Positions 54,788 through 62,335 of a stretch of DNA of 64,000 nucleotides are shown here, piece by piece (position 1 is the first letter of the stretch; every line of letters starts with the position of its first letter). Source of the stretch: Palleronia pelagia (GTDB lineage: Bacteria; Pseudomonadota; Alphaproteobacteria; Rhodobacterales; Rhodobacteraceae); the NCBI RefSeq assembly GCF_900110115.1, contig NZ_FOCM01000001.1:372001-436000 (forward strand), written 5' to 3'. A model generated the notes under the pieces. That model made no database searches. It was not told the origin of the DNA and worked only from the letters and a program-made list of their open reading frames with translations. Made by a program: the position numbers and the translations under genes.

Positions 54788-55335
54788 GGGTCTGTCTCGA
54801 CGCCTGCGTGCTGTTTCCCACCGTCCTGCGGGAATGCCTGACGGGCTGGGCGGCGGCGGGGCTGTACACGCCGATCTGGTCGGACCGCATTCTCGAGGAA
54901 TGGGCCCGCGCCACGGTCAAGCTCGGCCCGGGGGCCGAGGACGTGGCGCGGGGCGAGATCGCGATGTTGCGCCAGGCCTTCCCGCGCGCCGGCGTCAGCC
55001 CCCGCGCGGGCGACATGGCGCGGCTGCACCTGCCGGACCCGAACGATATCCACGTTCTGGCCGCCGCCATCGCCGGGTCCGCCGACCTGATCTGCACCTT
55101 CAACGCGCAGGATTTCCCGCGCGCCGCGCTGGCCGAAGAGGGGATCGAGCGGGTGGATCCCGACCAGCTCGCCCGGCGCCTGCACGACCGGGATCCCGAC
55201 GCGGTCGCCGGGGTGGTCGGCCGCGTCCACGCGACCGCCGAGCGCTTGTCGGGCGAGACGCTGGACCTGCGCGCCCTGATGAAGCGCGCGCGTCTGCCCC
55301 GGCTGGGCAAGCGGCTGGCGCCCCCCGCGTCCTAG
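54784..55335 (+). CDS. PIN domain-containing protein
   Basis: 183 residues starting at GTG 54784, which overlaps the methyltransferase stop (GTGA). PIN fold with acidic metal ligands: VCLDACVLFPTVLREC (D), WSDRILEEWARA (E), LPDPNDIHVLAAAIAGSADLICTFNAQDF (D, D). A C-terminal helical extension follows (~130-183). It resembles the stand-alone PIN proteins seen in Rhodobacterales. There is no antitoxin gene next to it, so a toxin-antitoxin role is not supported; an RNA-processing role linked to the rRNA methyltransferase is possible. Confidence 0.82.
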   Translation: MRVCLDACVLFPTVLRECLTGWAAAGLYTPIWSDRILEEWARATVKLGPGAEDVARGEIAMLRQAFPRAGVSPRAGDMARLHLPDPNDIHVLAAAIAGSADLICTFNAQDFPRAALAEEGIERVDPDQLARRLHDRDPDAVAGVVGRVHATAERLSGETLDLRALMKRARLPRLGKRLAPPAS

Positions 55336-55375
55336 GCACCTTCGCGCAACGATCGGGCCTCGCACGGCCCGCCTG

Positions 55376-55397
55376 CATCACTGGTCGAAAAATACTC
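55376..55397 (-). repeat. interspersed repeat, type B (inverted)
   Basis: Plus strand CATCACTGGTCGAAAAATAC and TC, a variant of the 45077 copy. It lies between the convergent PIN and M48 genes. Confidence 0.65.
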
Positions 55398-55438
55398 CTG
55401 CCGACCGGTCCCGCCGCCGCCACGCCGGACTAGCGCGG

Positions 55439-56122
55439 TCAGACCCGCAACCACTTCGCCTCGTTCGCCTCGATGGCGGCGACCCGGTCGGCCGTCTTCG
55501 GGTGACTCATCAGCCAGGCGGGCGCGCGGCCGGTGGACCCGGTCAACGCGTCGAGCTTCGCGAACAGCGATTTCTGCCCCGCGGTGCCGATCCCCGACTT
55601 GATCAGAAGGGCCGAGGCGTAGGCGTCGGCCTCGTATTCATCGCTGCGCGACAGGCCCGCGGCGAGAAGCGAGGCCAAGGCGTTGGCGATCATCACCCCG
55701 ATCCCGGGGATGAACCGCCCCAGGATCATGGCCAGCGCGGTGCGCAGCGCGTTCTGGCCCGAGAAGTCGATCATGCGCCGCCGCGAATGGCCGAGGGCCA
55801 CGTGGCCCAGCTCGTGCGCGATCACCGAGGACATTTCCTCGCCCGTGACTTCGCCGGCGCGATACTTGTTGTAGAAGCCCCGCGTGATGAAGATGCGGCC
55901 ATCGGGCGCGGCAAGACCGTTCACCGGGTCGATCTCGTAGATATGCACCTTGATCCGCTCGAGATCGAGCGCCTGCGCCATCCGGTCGGTCAGCTTGCGC
56001 AGGGTCGGATCGGCCAACTCGGTCGATTTGGAATCCAGCTCCTTCGATGTGCGCCAGACCGAGAAGCGGTACATCGCCAGCGCATAGAGGATGGCCAGCA
56101 GGATCGGGGTGAATTTCAACAT
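55439..56122 (-). CDS. M48 family metallopeptidase
   Basis: 227 residues: one N-terminal membrane helix (PILLAILYALAMYRFSVW), then an M48 zinc protease with HELGH (zinc His and catalytic Glu), the downstream Glu ligand in SDEYEADAYASALL, and SHPKTADRVAAIE near the end. The active site should face the periplasm or lie at the membrane surface depending on topology. Short relative to HtpX, with one anchor only. Monocistronic. Confidence 0.87.
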   Translation of the reverse strand: MLKFTPILLAILYALAMYRFSVWRTSKELDSKSTELADPTLRKLTDRMAQALDLERIKVHIYEIDPVNGLAAPDGRIFITRGFYNKYRAGEVTGEEMSSVIAHELGHVALGHSRRRMIDFSGQNALRTALAMILGRFIPGIGVMIANALASLLAAGLSRSDEYEADAYASALLIKSGIGTAGQKSLFAKLDALTGSTGRAPAWLMSHPKTADRVAAIEANEAKWLRV

Positions 56123-56272
56123 GTATCGAAGATGGTGCGTGGCGCGCTTGCTTGCAATCGTTCGGACACCCCCGCGCGGCGCTTGGCCGCGTCCGCGCCC
56201 TATGGAAACAGGTAACGCCGGCCCTGTCCGGGGCCGGCGCCTGCATACTCCAGATACTCGTGAAGAACCTTG

Positions 56273-56701
56273 TCAGGCCATCTTGGCGTCCATCGTGATT
56301 TCGGCACCGGCCAGCACCTTGGACACCGGGCAGCCTTCCTTGGCGGCGTTGGTTGCGGTGTCGAACTGTTCCTGCGTGGCGCCGGGAACGCTCGCCGTCA
56401 CGTCCAGGTGGATCTTGGTGATGGCGAAACCGCCCTCGACCTCTTCCAGGCTGACGGTGGCCTTCGTGTCGATGTTGTCAGCCGTCAGGTCGTGCTGGCC
56501 GAGGATCATCGAAAGCGCCATGGAATAGCACGCGGCATGGGCGGCGCCGATCAGCTCTTCTGGGTTGGTGTTCGTGCCGTCTTCAAAGCGCGAGTTGAAG
56601 CCGTAATTCTGGGCGTCCAGCACCTTGGTCTGGGTCGAAACCGTGCCGGTCCCGTCCTTCAGTCCACCTTTCCAGTTCGCGGATCCGTGCTTCTTGATCA
56701 T
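56273..56701 (-). CDS. OsmC/Ohr family peroxiredoxin
   Basis: 142 residues, thiol peroxidase for organic hydroperoxides. Both reactive cysteines are visible, in HAACYSMALS and EGCPVSKVL, with NPEELIGAAHAACY as the family signature. Closer to OsmC than Ohr. GGAGG sits before MIKKHGSANW; the longer upstream frame is rejected. It diverges from the MarR-type regulator, the standard regulator/target layout for peroxide sensing. Confidence 0.92.
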   Translation of the reverse strand: MIKKHGSANWKGGLKDGTGTVSTQTKVLDAQNYGFNSRFEDGTNTNPEELIGAAHAACYSMALSMILGQHDLTADNIDTKATVSLEEVEGGFAITKIHLDVTASVPGATQEQFDTATNAAKEGCPVSKVLAGAEITMDAKMA

Positions 56702-56821
56702 CTTGCCTCCTTCGTCCGATCTAACGGACGGTGTGTGTCGGCTTCGGAAACGCGACACCCGGGCCTTCGTTCCAGCGAGCGGGCCCATTACTTGGAATCA
56801 TTGCACACGATCCTGTCGTGG

Positions 56822-56841
56822 CCGATGTAAATTCACATCGG
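56822..56841. promoter_or_regulatory. candidate operator palindrome between osmC and ohrR
   Basis: Perfect seven-base arms CCGATGT/ACATCGG around AAATTC, centred in the divergent intergenic region. The inner TGTAAATTCACA is AT-rich, like MarR/OhrR sites. Confidence 0.55.
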
Positions 56842-56867
56842 ATTTGACTTTCTTGCGACAAGATCGC

Positions 56868-56881
56868 ACACGATATAGTGT
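56868..56881. promoter_or_regulatory. second candidate operator at ohrR promoter
   Basis: ACACGATATAGTGT, arms ACAC/GTGT around GATATA, seven bases before the ohrR ATG and overlapping a possible -10 (TATAGT). It would allow autorepression. Confidence 0.4.
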
Positions 56882-56887
56882 AACAGG

Positions 56888-57364
56888 ATGATCGAGAATG
56901 TTCCTGAACACTACCTTACCCCCGAAGATATGCTGTGTTTCGACGTGCAAGCGGCGCATCAGGCATTCGGTCGTGTCTACAAGCCGCTTCTGGCGCCGCT
57001 GGGCCTGACCTATCCGCAATACGTGGTCATGTCCGTCCTGTGGGACGCTGCGCCGCTGGCCGTGGGCGGGATCGGCCGGCGCACGGGGATGGAGACGTCG
57101 ACCCTGACGCCCCTGCTGAAGCGGCTCGAGGCGCAGGGCCTCGTGACACGCACCCGCGCGCGCGAAGACGAGCGCCGGGTCGAGATCGCGCTGACCGACG
57201 CGGGGCAGGGCATGGCGGCGCGCACAGCCCACGTGCCGGAATGCGTGGGCCGCGCAACGGGGATGAGCGAAGCCGAAATCGCCGATTTGCGAGCCACGCT
57301 CGGCCAACTGCGCCGCACGCTTGACGCTCAGGCAGATGCGACTTCCAGCAGGTTTGCGGGCTGA
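56888..57364 (+). CDS. ohrR: MarR family transcriptional regulator (OhrR-type)
   Basis: 158 residues, winged helix-turn-helix repressor that senses organic hydroperoxides. The peroxidatic Cys typical of OhrR is in DMLCFDVQAAHQAFGRVYKPLL; the wHTH runs YPQYVVMSVLWDAAPLAVGGIGRRTGMETSTLTPLLKRLEAQGLVTR with wing REDERRVEIALT. Divergent from osmC with palindromes between. An ATG at 56888 has only AACAGG just before it, so translation may be weak or near-leaderless. Confidence 0.88.
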   Translation: MIENVPEHYLTPEDMLCFDVQAAHQAFGRVYKPLLAPLGLTYPQYVVMSVLWDAAPLAVGGIGRRTGMETSTLTPLLKRLEAQGLVTRTRAREDERRVEIALTDAGQGMAARTAHVPECVGRATGMSEAEIADLRATLGQLRRTLDAQADATSSRFAG

Positions 57365-57910
57365 CACTCCAACTCCGCGCATGCGGGCCAGCCACCCGAA
57401 CCGAACGCCGCGCACCTTGCCGGATTTCGGCAGCGACAGGCTCCGTTCGGCTATCCAGATCCGCGACGCCAATTCGCGTGACGTGATCCTGCGCCGCGCG
57501 AGAATCACGATAAGCCGGACGATGATCTGTCCAATCGTACGATTTCGCGCCGATCGTCGCAGAGGTCCGCCATGAGCCCAAGCACCACAGCGTGGAAGGC
57601 CACCGCCGCCGTGGCGATCAGGCCCAACGCCTGCGCCGGGCTGATCCCGACGGCGATTATGCGCCCGCGGTTCGGCAGCGAGCGTGTTCAGAAGCCAGAT
57701 CGGCACCGGTCCCATACATGGGCGGCGCGGCCGGGGTCACCGGCGGGCTTCTGCAAGCGCCTCTCGCGGTGGGCCTGCCTGTCCGCACCTTGCTGTCGGT
57801 CGACGGTGTGGCCTTGGTTCCGCTGACATAACGGGCGAACCCGTTCGACCGGCTGAGCGGCGACGAGGCCCGCGCCGTGCGGGAGCGTCTCGCGCCCTGC
57901 TGAAACGCGG
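57365..57910. pseudogene. gene-poor stretch with probable decayed coding fragments
   Basis: No intact gene. On the minus strand from 57716, MGPVPIWLLNTLAAEP passes after a one-base shift into IIAVGISPAQALGLIATAAV and AFHAVVLGLMADL, a plausible membrane helix pair, then stops. On the plus strand from 57715, GGLLQAPLAVGLPVRTLLSV and DGVALVPLT end at a TAA but continue in the same frame as RANPFDRLSGDEARAVRERL before a final TGA at 57901-57903. Both look like broken remnants. The families are not recognised, and the reading is tentative. Confidence 0.4.
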
Positions 57911-58207
57911 TCAGTCGATCTCGCGCCGTTCGCGGGCGATGGACCATTCGATCAGTTCGGACCACAGGCGTTCCGCCAGATCGGGGTCCAGGTCGCGCGC
58001 TTGGGCCAGCGCGCGCACGTTCGCCACGACCTCGGCCACCCGGTCCTCGGCCCGGGCCCTGATGCCTTCGCCGGGCTTCAGGGCGATGGCGCGGTCGATA
58101 TAGGTCGCGCGCTCGGCCAGCAGCGCGATCAGCTCGGCGTCCAGCGCGTCGATCTGAGTGCGCAGCTCGGCCATGGTCGCGCAGTTATCGGCGGGGGTGC
58201 GGGTCAC
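57911..58207 (-). CDS. chorismate mutase (AroQ type)
   Basis: 98 residues from GTG 58207, whose bases overlap the VWA gene stop (GTGA). All-helical AroQ fold: MAELRTQIDALDAELIALLAERATYIDRAIALK (Arg and Lys of the active site), then RVAEVVANVRALAQARDLDPDLAERLWSELIEWSIARE. The Gln/Glu and second Arg of the site lie in the last helix. It converts chorismate to prephenate for Phe and Tyr. An ATG at 58174 gives an 87-residue form. Last gene of an overlapped minus-strand run. Confidence 0.88.
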   Translation of the reverse strand: MTRTPADNCATMAELRTQIDALDAELIALLAERATYIDRAIALKPGEGIRARAEDRVAEVVANVRALAQARDLDPDLAERLWSELIEWSIARERREID

Positions 58208-59388
58208 GTCAGCGCCTTCATTCCCTGGCTCAGGCCCTGCAGGGTCATGGGCACCATCCGCTCGGGCCCGAAGATCTGCCGGATCATCTGGATCGACTGG
58301 GTATAGCCCCAGTATTTCTCGGGCGTCGGGTTGATCCAGAGATGGGCGGGCCACTGGTCGCGGGCGCGGGTCAGCCAGGTCTCGCCCGACTCGGGGTTCC
58401 AGTGCTCGTTCGCGCCGCCGGGATAGGCGACCTCGTAGGGGCTCATCGACGCGTCGCCCACGAAGATGCAGCGCCATTCCGGGCCATAGCGGTGCAGGAT
58501 GTCCCAGGTTGGGGTCTGCTCGGTCCAGCGGCGGCGGTTGTCGCGCCAGACACCCTCGTAAAGGCAGTTGTGGAAATAGAACTGCTCGAGATGCCGGAAC
58601 TCGGACTTGGCGGCCGAGAACAGGTCCGACACCGCGTGCACGTGGTCGTCCATGGACCCGCCCACGTCCAGGAACAGCAGCACGCGCACGGCATTGCGCC
58701 GCTCGGGCCGGGTCTTGACGTCGAGGTATCCCTGCGACGCGGTCGAGCGGATGGTGCCGGGCAGGTCGAGCTCTTCCGCCGCGCCCTCGCGCGCCCAGCG
58801 GCGCAGGCGCTTCAGGGCGACCTTGATGTTACGGGTGCCCAGTTCGCGGTCGTCGTCGAGATTGCGGAACTCGCGCTGGTCCCAGACCTTCACGGCGCGG
58901 CGATGGCGGCTTTCGTGCTGGCCGATACGCACGCCCTCGGGATTGTAGCCGTAGGCGCCGAAGGGCGAGGTGCCGGCGGTGCCGATCCACTTGTTGCCGC
59001 CCTGGTGCCGGCCTTCCTGTTCCTTCAGGCGCTGGCGCAGGGTCTCCATCAGCTTGTCGAAGCCGCCCAACGCCTCGATCTCGGCGCGCTCCTCGGGGCT
59101 CAGGTGCTTCTCGGCCATCTTGCGCAGCCAGTCGCCGGGCAGTTCCATCGCCTCGACCACCGCTTCGGGCGGGATGGACTCGATCCCCTTGAAGGCGGCG
59201 GCGAAGGCCTGGTCGAAGCGGTCCAGGTGGGCTTCGTTCTTCACCAGCGCGGTGCGCGCCAGGTAATAGAACCCGTCCACGTCGTAGGTGACGATGCCGG
59301 TCTTCAGAACCCCGAGGAAATCCAGGAATTCCCGCAGGCTGACCGGCACTTTGTGGCTGCGCAGCTGCTGGAAGAACGGCAGGAACAT
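58204..59388 (-). CDS. VWA domain protein, CoxE-like
   Basis: 394 residues. The N-terminal region FFQQLRSHKVPVSLREFLDFLG is typical of the CoxE/YehP-type VWA proteins that pair with MoxR ATPases. The C-terminal VWA domain has the metal-site strand LLFLDVGGSMDDH (Asp-x-Gly-x-Ser in place of DxSxS), TWDILHRYGPEWRCIFVGDASMSP, and ends GLSQGMKALT. MoxR-VWA pairs act as chaperones for metal-enzyme maturation. The MoxR homologue is 3 kb upstream at 62336-63175 on the same strand. Its start directly abuts the stop of the 54-residue gene. Confidence 0.87.
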   Translation of the reverse strand: MFLPFFQQLRSHKVPVSLREFLDFLGVLKTGIVTYDVDGFYYLARTALVKNEAHLDRFDQAFAAAFKGIESIPPEAVVEAMELPGDWLRKMAEKHLSPEERAEIEALGGFDKLMETLRQRLKEQEGRHQGGNKWIGTAGTSPFGAYGYNPEGVRIGQHESRHRRAVKVWDQREFRNLDDDRELGTRNIKVALKRLRRWAREGAAEELDLPGTIRSTASQGYLDVKTRPERRNAVRVLLFLDVGGSMDDHVHAVSDLFSAAKSEFRHLEQFYFHNCLYEGVWRDNRRRWTEQTPTWDILHRYGPEWRCIFVGDASMSPYEVAYPGGANEHWNPESGETWLTRARDQWPAHLWINPTPEKYWGYTQSIQMIRQIFGPERMVPMTLQGLSQGMKALT

Positions 59389-59553
59389 CTAGATCGACTT
59401 CTCCAGGATGATGGTCAGGATCAGTCCAAGAAGCGCGCCGGCAATGGCGGCGGCGGCGGCGTATTGCGCCATGTCCTTGCGGTTGCCGCCGCGACGGCGG
59501 GCCGTGGTGATGCCCCAGGCGATGCCGATGAGAACTCCGGCCAAAACGATCAT
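59389..59553 (-). CDS. 54-residue two-helix membrane protein
   Basis: Opens MIVLAGVLIGIAWGITTARR, then RGGNRKDMAQ, then a second helix AAAAAIAGALLGLILTII, ending LEKSI. Two membrane segments around a positive loop. The ATG overlaps the DUF2927 stop by four bases and its stop abuts the VWA ATG, so it is embedded in an operon with translational coupling. That placement is the best support. Function unknown. Confidence 0.75.
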   Translation of the reverse strand: MIVLAGVLIGIAWGITTARRRGGNRKDMAQYAAAAAIAGALLGLILTIILEKSI

Positions 59554-60926
59554 GCGGGTGGTCCCTCGCGGTTGCGTGGCGATATGGCGACGATCTCGGC
59601 CAGGCGCTGGCGCACCTCGTCGTCCGAGCCGAACCCGTATCGCGCCCAGCCCAGACCCTCAAGCCGGAGGCGGGCCGCCTCGGCGTCGCGGTCCAGAAGC
59701 TCCAGCGCCTCGGCCTTGACCAGCAGCAGGGTCGCCAGCAGCGCCGCGTTCTCGGCCGCCATCACGGCGTCGGTATTGGCGTCCACGATGCGCAGGGCCT
59801 GTTCGGCCTGGCCGGCCGACAGGGCGAAGGCGGCCAGTTGCATGGCGATATGGGCCTCGTGCACCTGGGTCGACGGGTCGGCGGCATAGATGCTGGCCGC
59901 TTGCAGGAAACTGCCCAGGGCGAGCTCCGGCTCGGCCCCCAGCGACAGGCGCCCGAGCGCGAAAAGCGAGAAGGCAAGGCGGTTGTCGTTCCACCCGCTG
60001 GCCCGCGCGATGGCCACCGCGCGCTTGGCCGCCGCGCGCCGCGCGTCGAGCCCCGCCCGCGGCCCCAGCGCGCGTTCGACCTGGTCGATCCAGGCGCGGC
60101 TAGTCGCGGTCCGCCCCCGGCTGCCCCGGCCTTCGCCGGCCGGGTTCAGCCGGGCCAGGATGCCGGGCAGCCGTGCCGCCACCTGCGCGCGGGTCATGCC
60201 GTTGGAAAGCTCGGGCGCGTAGTAGACCCGCAGGATCAGCATGTCGAAGCCGGTCAGCACGGTGTGGAAGTTGTCGTCGTTGAAGACCGAATCGGTCAGC
60301 CGGTAAAGGTCGTTCAGCGGACCCAGCGCCTGGGCCAGTTCCTCGTGCAGGCAATCGCGCAGCTCCTGCGGGGGCACGTCGCGGGGGATGAAGATCGCCA
60401 GCGTCTGCCGCTCGGTCAGGGTGGTCCAGTCGGTGACGCCTCCGCGGCGATTGGCGCGGAATTCGTCCCAGCTGGACACGCGGGGCACCACGAAGCAGGC
60501 CGCCTCGGGGACGGCGCGGCGCAGCTGGGTGCGCGGGATCGTCTGGATGGTGACGTTGGCGCGCTGCCCGGCGGGCACGCGGCGGATGGTGATCTGCGCC
60601 TCGTCCCGCAACCGCCCGAGCAGACGCTCCAGGTCCCGGTCCAGCGACGGGGTGTTGCCCAGCACCCGCAGGCTCACCGGCTCGCTGAAGCGGGTGAAGA
60701 CGGGCAGGGTGCGGCCCGATTCCAGCTGGAAGGTCAGGTCGAGGAAATCCTGCGCGATGTCGCGGTTGGACCGGGTGGGCCGGGTCACGCGCGGCCGCGC
60801 GAAGACCTTCATCGGCGGCAGCGCCACGCGCGTGGCTTCCGGCGCGGCGGCGGGGCGCGTGTCGACGGCGGCGCAGGCGGTCAGCCCGAGCGACAGCGTC
60901 AATGCGAGGAGGGAGCGGATGATCAT
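59550..60926 (-). CDS. DUF2927 lipoprotein
   Basis: 458 residues. The start MIIRSLLALTLSLGLTACAA gives a lipoprotein signal with lipobox LTAC (Cys ~18). The DUF2927 domain (~60-250) has DIAQDFLDLTFQLESGRTLPVFTRF, FRANRRGG and a short protease-like DCLHEELAQALGPLNDLY (HExxx-type, seen in the family). A TPR-like C-terminal half (~300-450) follows: LAFSLFALGRLSLG, LGSFLQAASIYA, QAEQALRIVDANTDAV. Its start overlaps the GNAT stop by four bases. Function unknown. Confidence 0.84.
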   Translation of the reverse strand: MIIRSLLALTLSLGLTACAAVDTRPAAAPEATRVALPPMKVFARPRVTRPTRSNRDIAQDFLDLTFQLESGRTLPVFTRFSEPVSLRVLGNTPSLDRDLERLLGRLRDEAQITIRRVPAGQRANVTIQTIPRTQLRRAVPEAACFVVPRVSSWDEFRANRRGGVTDWTTLTERQTLAIFIPRDVPPQELRDCLHEELAQALGPLNDLYRLTDSVFNDDNFHTVLTGFDMLILRVYYAPELSNGMTRAQVAARLPGILARLNPAGEGRGSRGRTATSRAWIDQVERALGPRAGLDARRAAAKRAVAIARASGWNDNRLAFSLFALGRLSLGAEPELALGSFLQAASIYAADPSTQVHEAHIAMQLAAFALSAGQAEQALRIVDANTDAVMAAENAALLATLLLVKAEALELLDRDAEAARLRLEGLGWARYGFGSDDEVRQRLAEIVAISPRNREGPPA

Positions 60927-61360
60927 GCCCTTTGATACTTGATGAAGGGCGTGCATTTGCCAATGCGGTCATAGAGCCGGCGCGCCACGTCGTTGTGCTC
61001 CTGCGTCATCCAGTACACATCCGGGCAGCCGTGGGCATCGGCGCGGGCATAGACGGCCTCGATCAGCGCGCGGCCCGCCCCGGTGCCGCGCAGATCGGGA
61101 CTGACGAACAGGTCCTGCAGGTAACAGACGCGGGTCAGCTTCCAGCCGTGGACGTGGAAGTGGTAGTGAACAAGGCCGCGCGGCGCGCCGTCGACTTCGA
61201 GCAGCAGGCCGCGCATCGTCGTGTCGTCGTCGGACATCAGCCGCGCCCATTGCGCCTCGAAGATCTCGGGCGGCAAGGTGGTTTCGTAGAAGGCAAGATA
61301 GTCGCGCCATAGCGCGTCCCAGGCAGGGCGGTCTTCGTGGGTCGGGGGGCGGATATGCAT
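60923..61360 (-). CDS. GNAT family N-acetyltransferase
   Basis: 145 residues. GNAT fold with LLLEVDGAPRGLVHYHFH, the acetyl-CoA loop VSPDLRGTGAGRALIEAVYARA (R/Q-x-x-G-x-G/A) and YWMTQEHNDVARRLYDRIG. Start MHIRPPTHED at 61360 shares a base with the AEC gene stop (TGATG). The substrate cannot be inferred; the family spans small molecules and proteins. Confidence 0.88.
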   Translation of the reverse strand: MHIRPPTHEDRPAWDALWRDYLAFYETTLPPEIFEAQWARLMSDDDTTMRGLLLEVDGAPRGLVHYHFHVHGWKLTRVCYLQDLFVSPDLRGTGAGRALIEAVYARADAHGCPDVYWMTQEHNDVARRLYDRIGKCTPFIKYQRA

Positions 61361-62259
61361 CAGGCGAGCCAGGCGAGCGAGAACAGGGACAGGATCGAGG
61401 TCCAGACGATCACCGGGGCGATGGTGTCGGTGCGCACGCCGTAAAGCAAGGCCAGCGCGAAGGGCATGGCGCCCGACGGCCCGGCGGCGGTCAGCACCAT
61501 CTGCGCCGACCAGTCCGACCCGGGCGCCAGCAGCGCCGCCAGCCCGAAGACCAGTGCCGGGAATCCCAGCAGCTTCAGCCCCGCGATGCCGGCGATGGCC
61601 GGGGTGGGCGCCAGCGCGGTGCCCGACAGGATGACCCCCAGGGCGAACAGCGTCATGGGCGCGGCGGCGGGACCGGCGAAGGCCAGCGCGTTCAGCACCG
61701 GCTGGGGCAGGGGCACGCCGCCCACATTGACCAGCGCGCCCACGGCGATGGCCAGCAGCACCGGGTTCAGCGCGATTCGGCCCAGGGTCGCCTTCCAGGC
61801 CTTGCCGCCCGCCATGACCTCCATGGACAGGATGAAGAACGAGAAGAAGATCGCGGTGTCGAGCAGCACCACCGCCGTGACCGGCAGAACGCCGTCCGCG
61901 CCGTAGATCAGCACCGTGATGGGCCAGACATAGAGCAGCGAGTTCACGAACATCGTCGCCATGCCCAGCAGCCAGGCCTCGCGCAGGTCGCGGCCGAAGA
62001 CGCGGCGCGCGATTGTGAAGGCCAGCACGAACATCAGCACCTCGCCCAGCGCGTAGGCGGCGAGCGGGCGGGGCGCCACGCCGCTCAGGTCCGCGCCGGC
62101 CATGAGCGGGAAGATCAGCGCGGGCTGCAGGACCAGGAAGGACACGCGGTTGACCGCCCGCGCCTCGACCGTGCCCACCACGCCGCCGCGCCCCATGGCG
62201 AAGCCCAGCGCCAGCATGGCGAAGACCGGCAGGATGTCGTGGGTGAGGATATGGATCAT
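61360..62259 (-). CDS. AEC family transporter
   Basis: 299 residues, about ten membrane helices, auxin efflux carrier/malonate transporter family. MIHILTHDILPVFAMLALGFAMGR is the usual opening; VLLAIAVGALVNVGGVPLPQPVLNAL and GLKLLGFPALVFGLAAL are family blocks. Substrates in bacteria are organic acids. First gene of the minus-strand run that continues GNAT-DUF2927-54aa-VWA-chorismate mutase. Confidence 0.87.
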   Translation of the reverse strand: MIHILTHDILPVFAMLALGFAMGRGGVVGTVEARAVNRVSFLVLQPALIFPLMAGADLSGVAPRPLAAYALGEVLMFVLAFTIARRVFGRDLREAWLLGMATMFVNSLLYVWPITVLIYGADGVLPVTAVVLLDTAIFFSFFILSMEVMAGGKAWKATLGRIALNPVLLAIAVGALVNVGGVPLPQPVLNALAFAGPAAAPMTLFALGVILSGTALAPTPAIAGIAGLKLLGFPALVFGLAALLAPGSDWSAQMVLTAAGPSGAMPFALALLYGVRTDTIAPVIVWTSILSLFSLAWLA

Positions 62260-62294
62260 CGACGGGACCAGCGGGGGCCAGCCCCCGCACCCCC

Positions 62295-62317
62295 GAGGTA
62301 TTTCCCGAAAGATGAAG
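62295..62317 (+). repeat. interspersed repeat, type A with hairpin
   Basis: GAGGTATTTCCCGAAAGATG and AAG, directly preceded by the hairpin GCGGGGGCCAGCCCCCGC (62271-62288). Same layout as at 22546 and 37175. It lies between moxR and the AEC gene. Confidence 0.68.
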
Positions 62318-62335
62318 AGGCCGCGTCGGGCGGCA

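Noticed and set aside
54784-55335. PIN gene as a type II toxin of a toxin-antitoxin pair
   Set aside because: No small antitoxin-type frame upstream or downstream; the gene is coupled to a methyltransferase and is longer than VapC toxins.
56251-56272. Further copy of the GTATTT repeat near the osmC 3' end
   Set aside because: CAGATACTCGTGAAGAAC only loosely resembles type B and lacks the GTGATG end; too weak to list.
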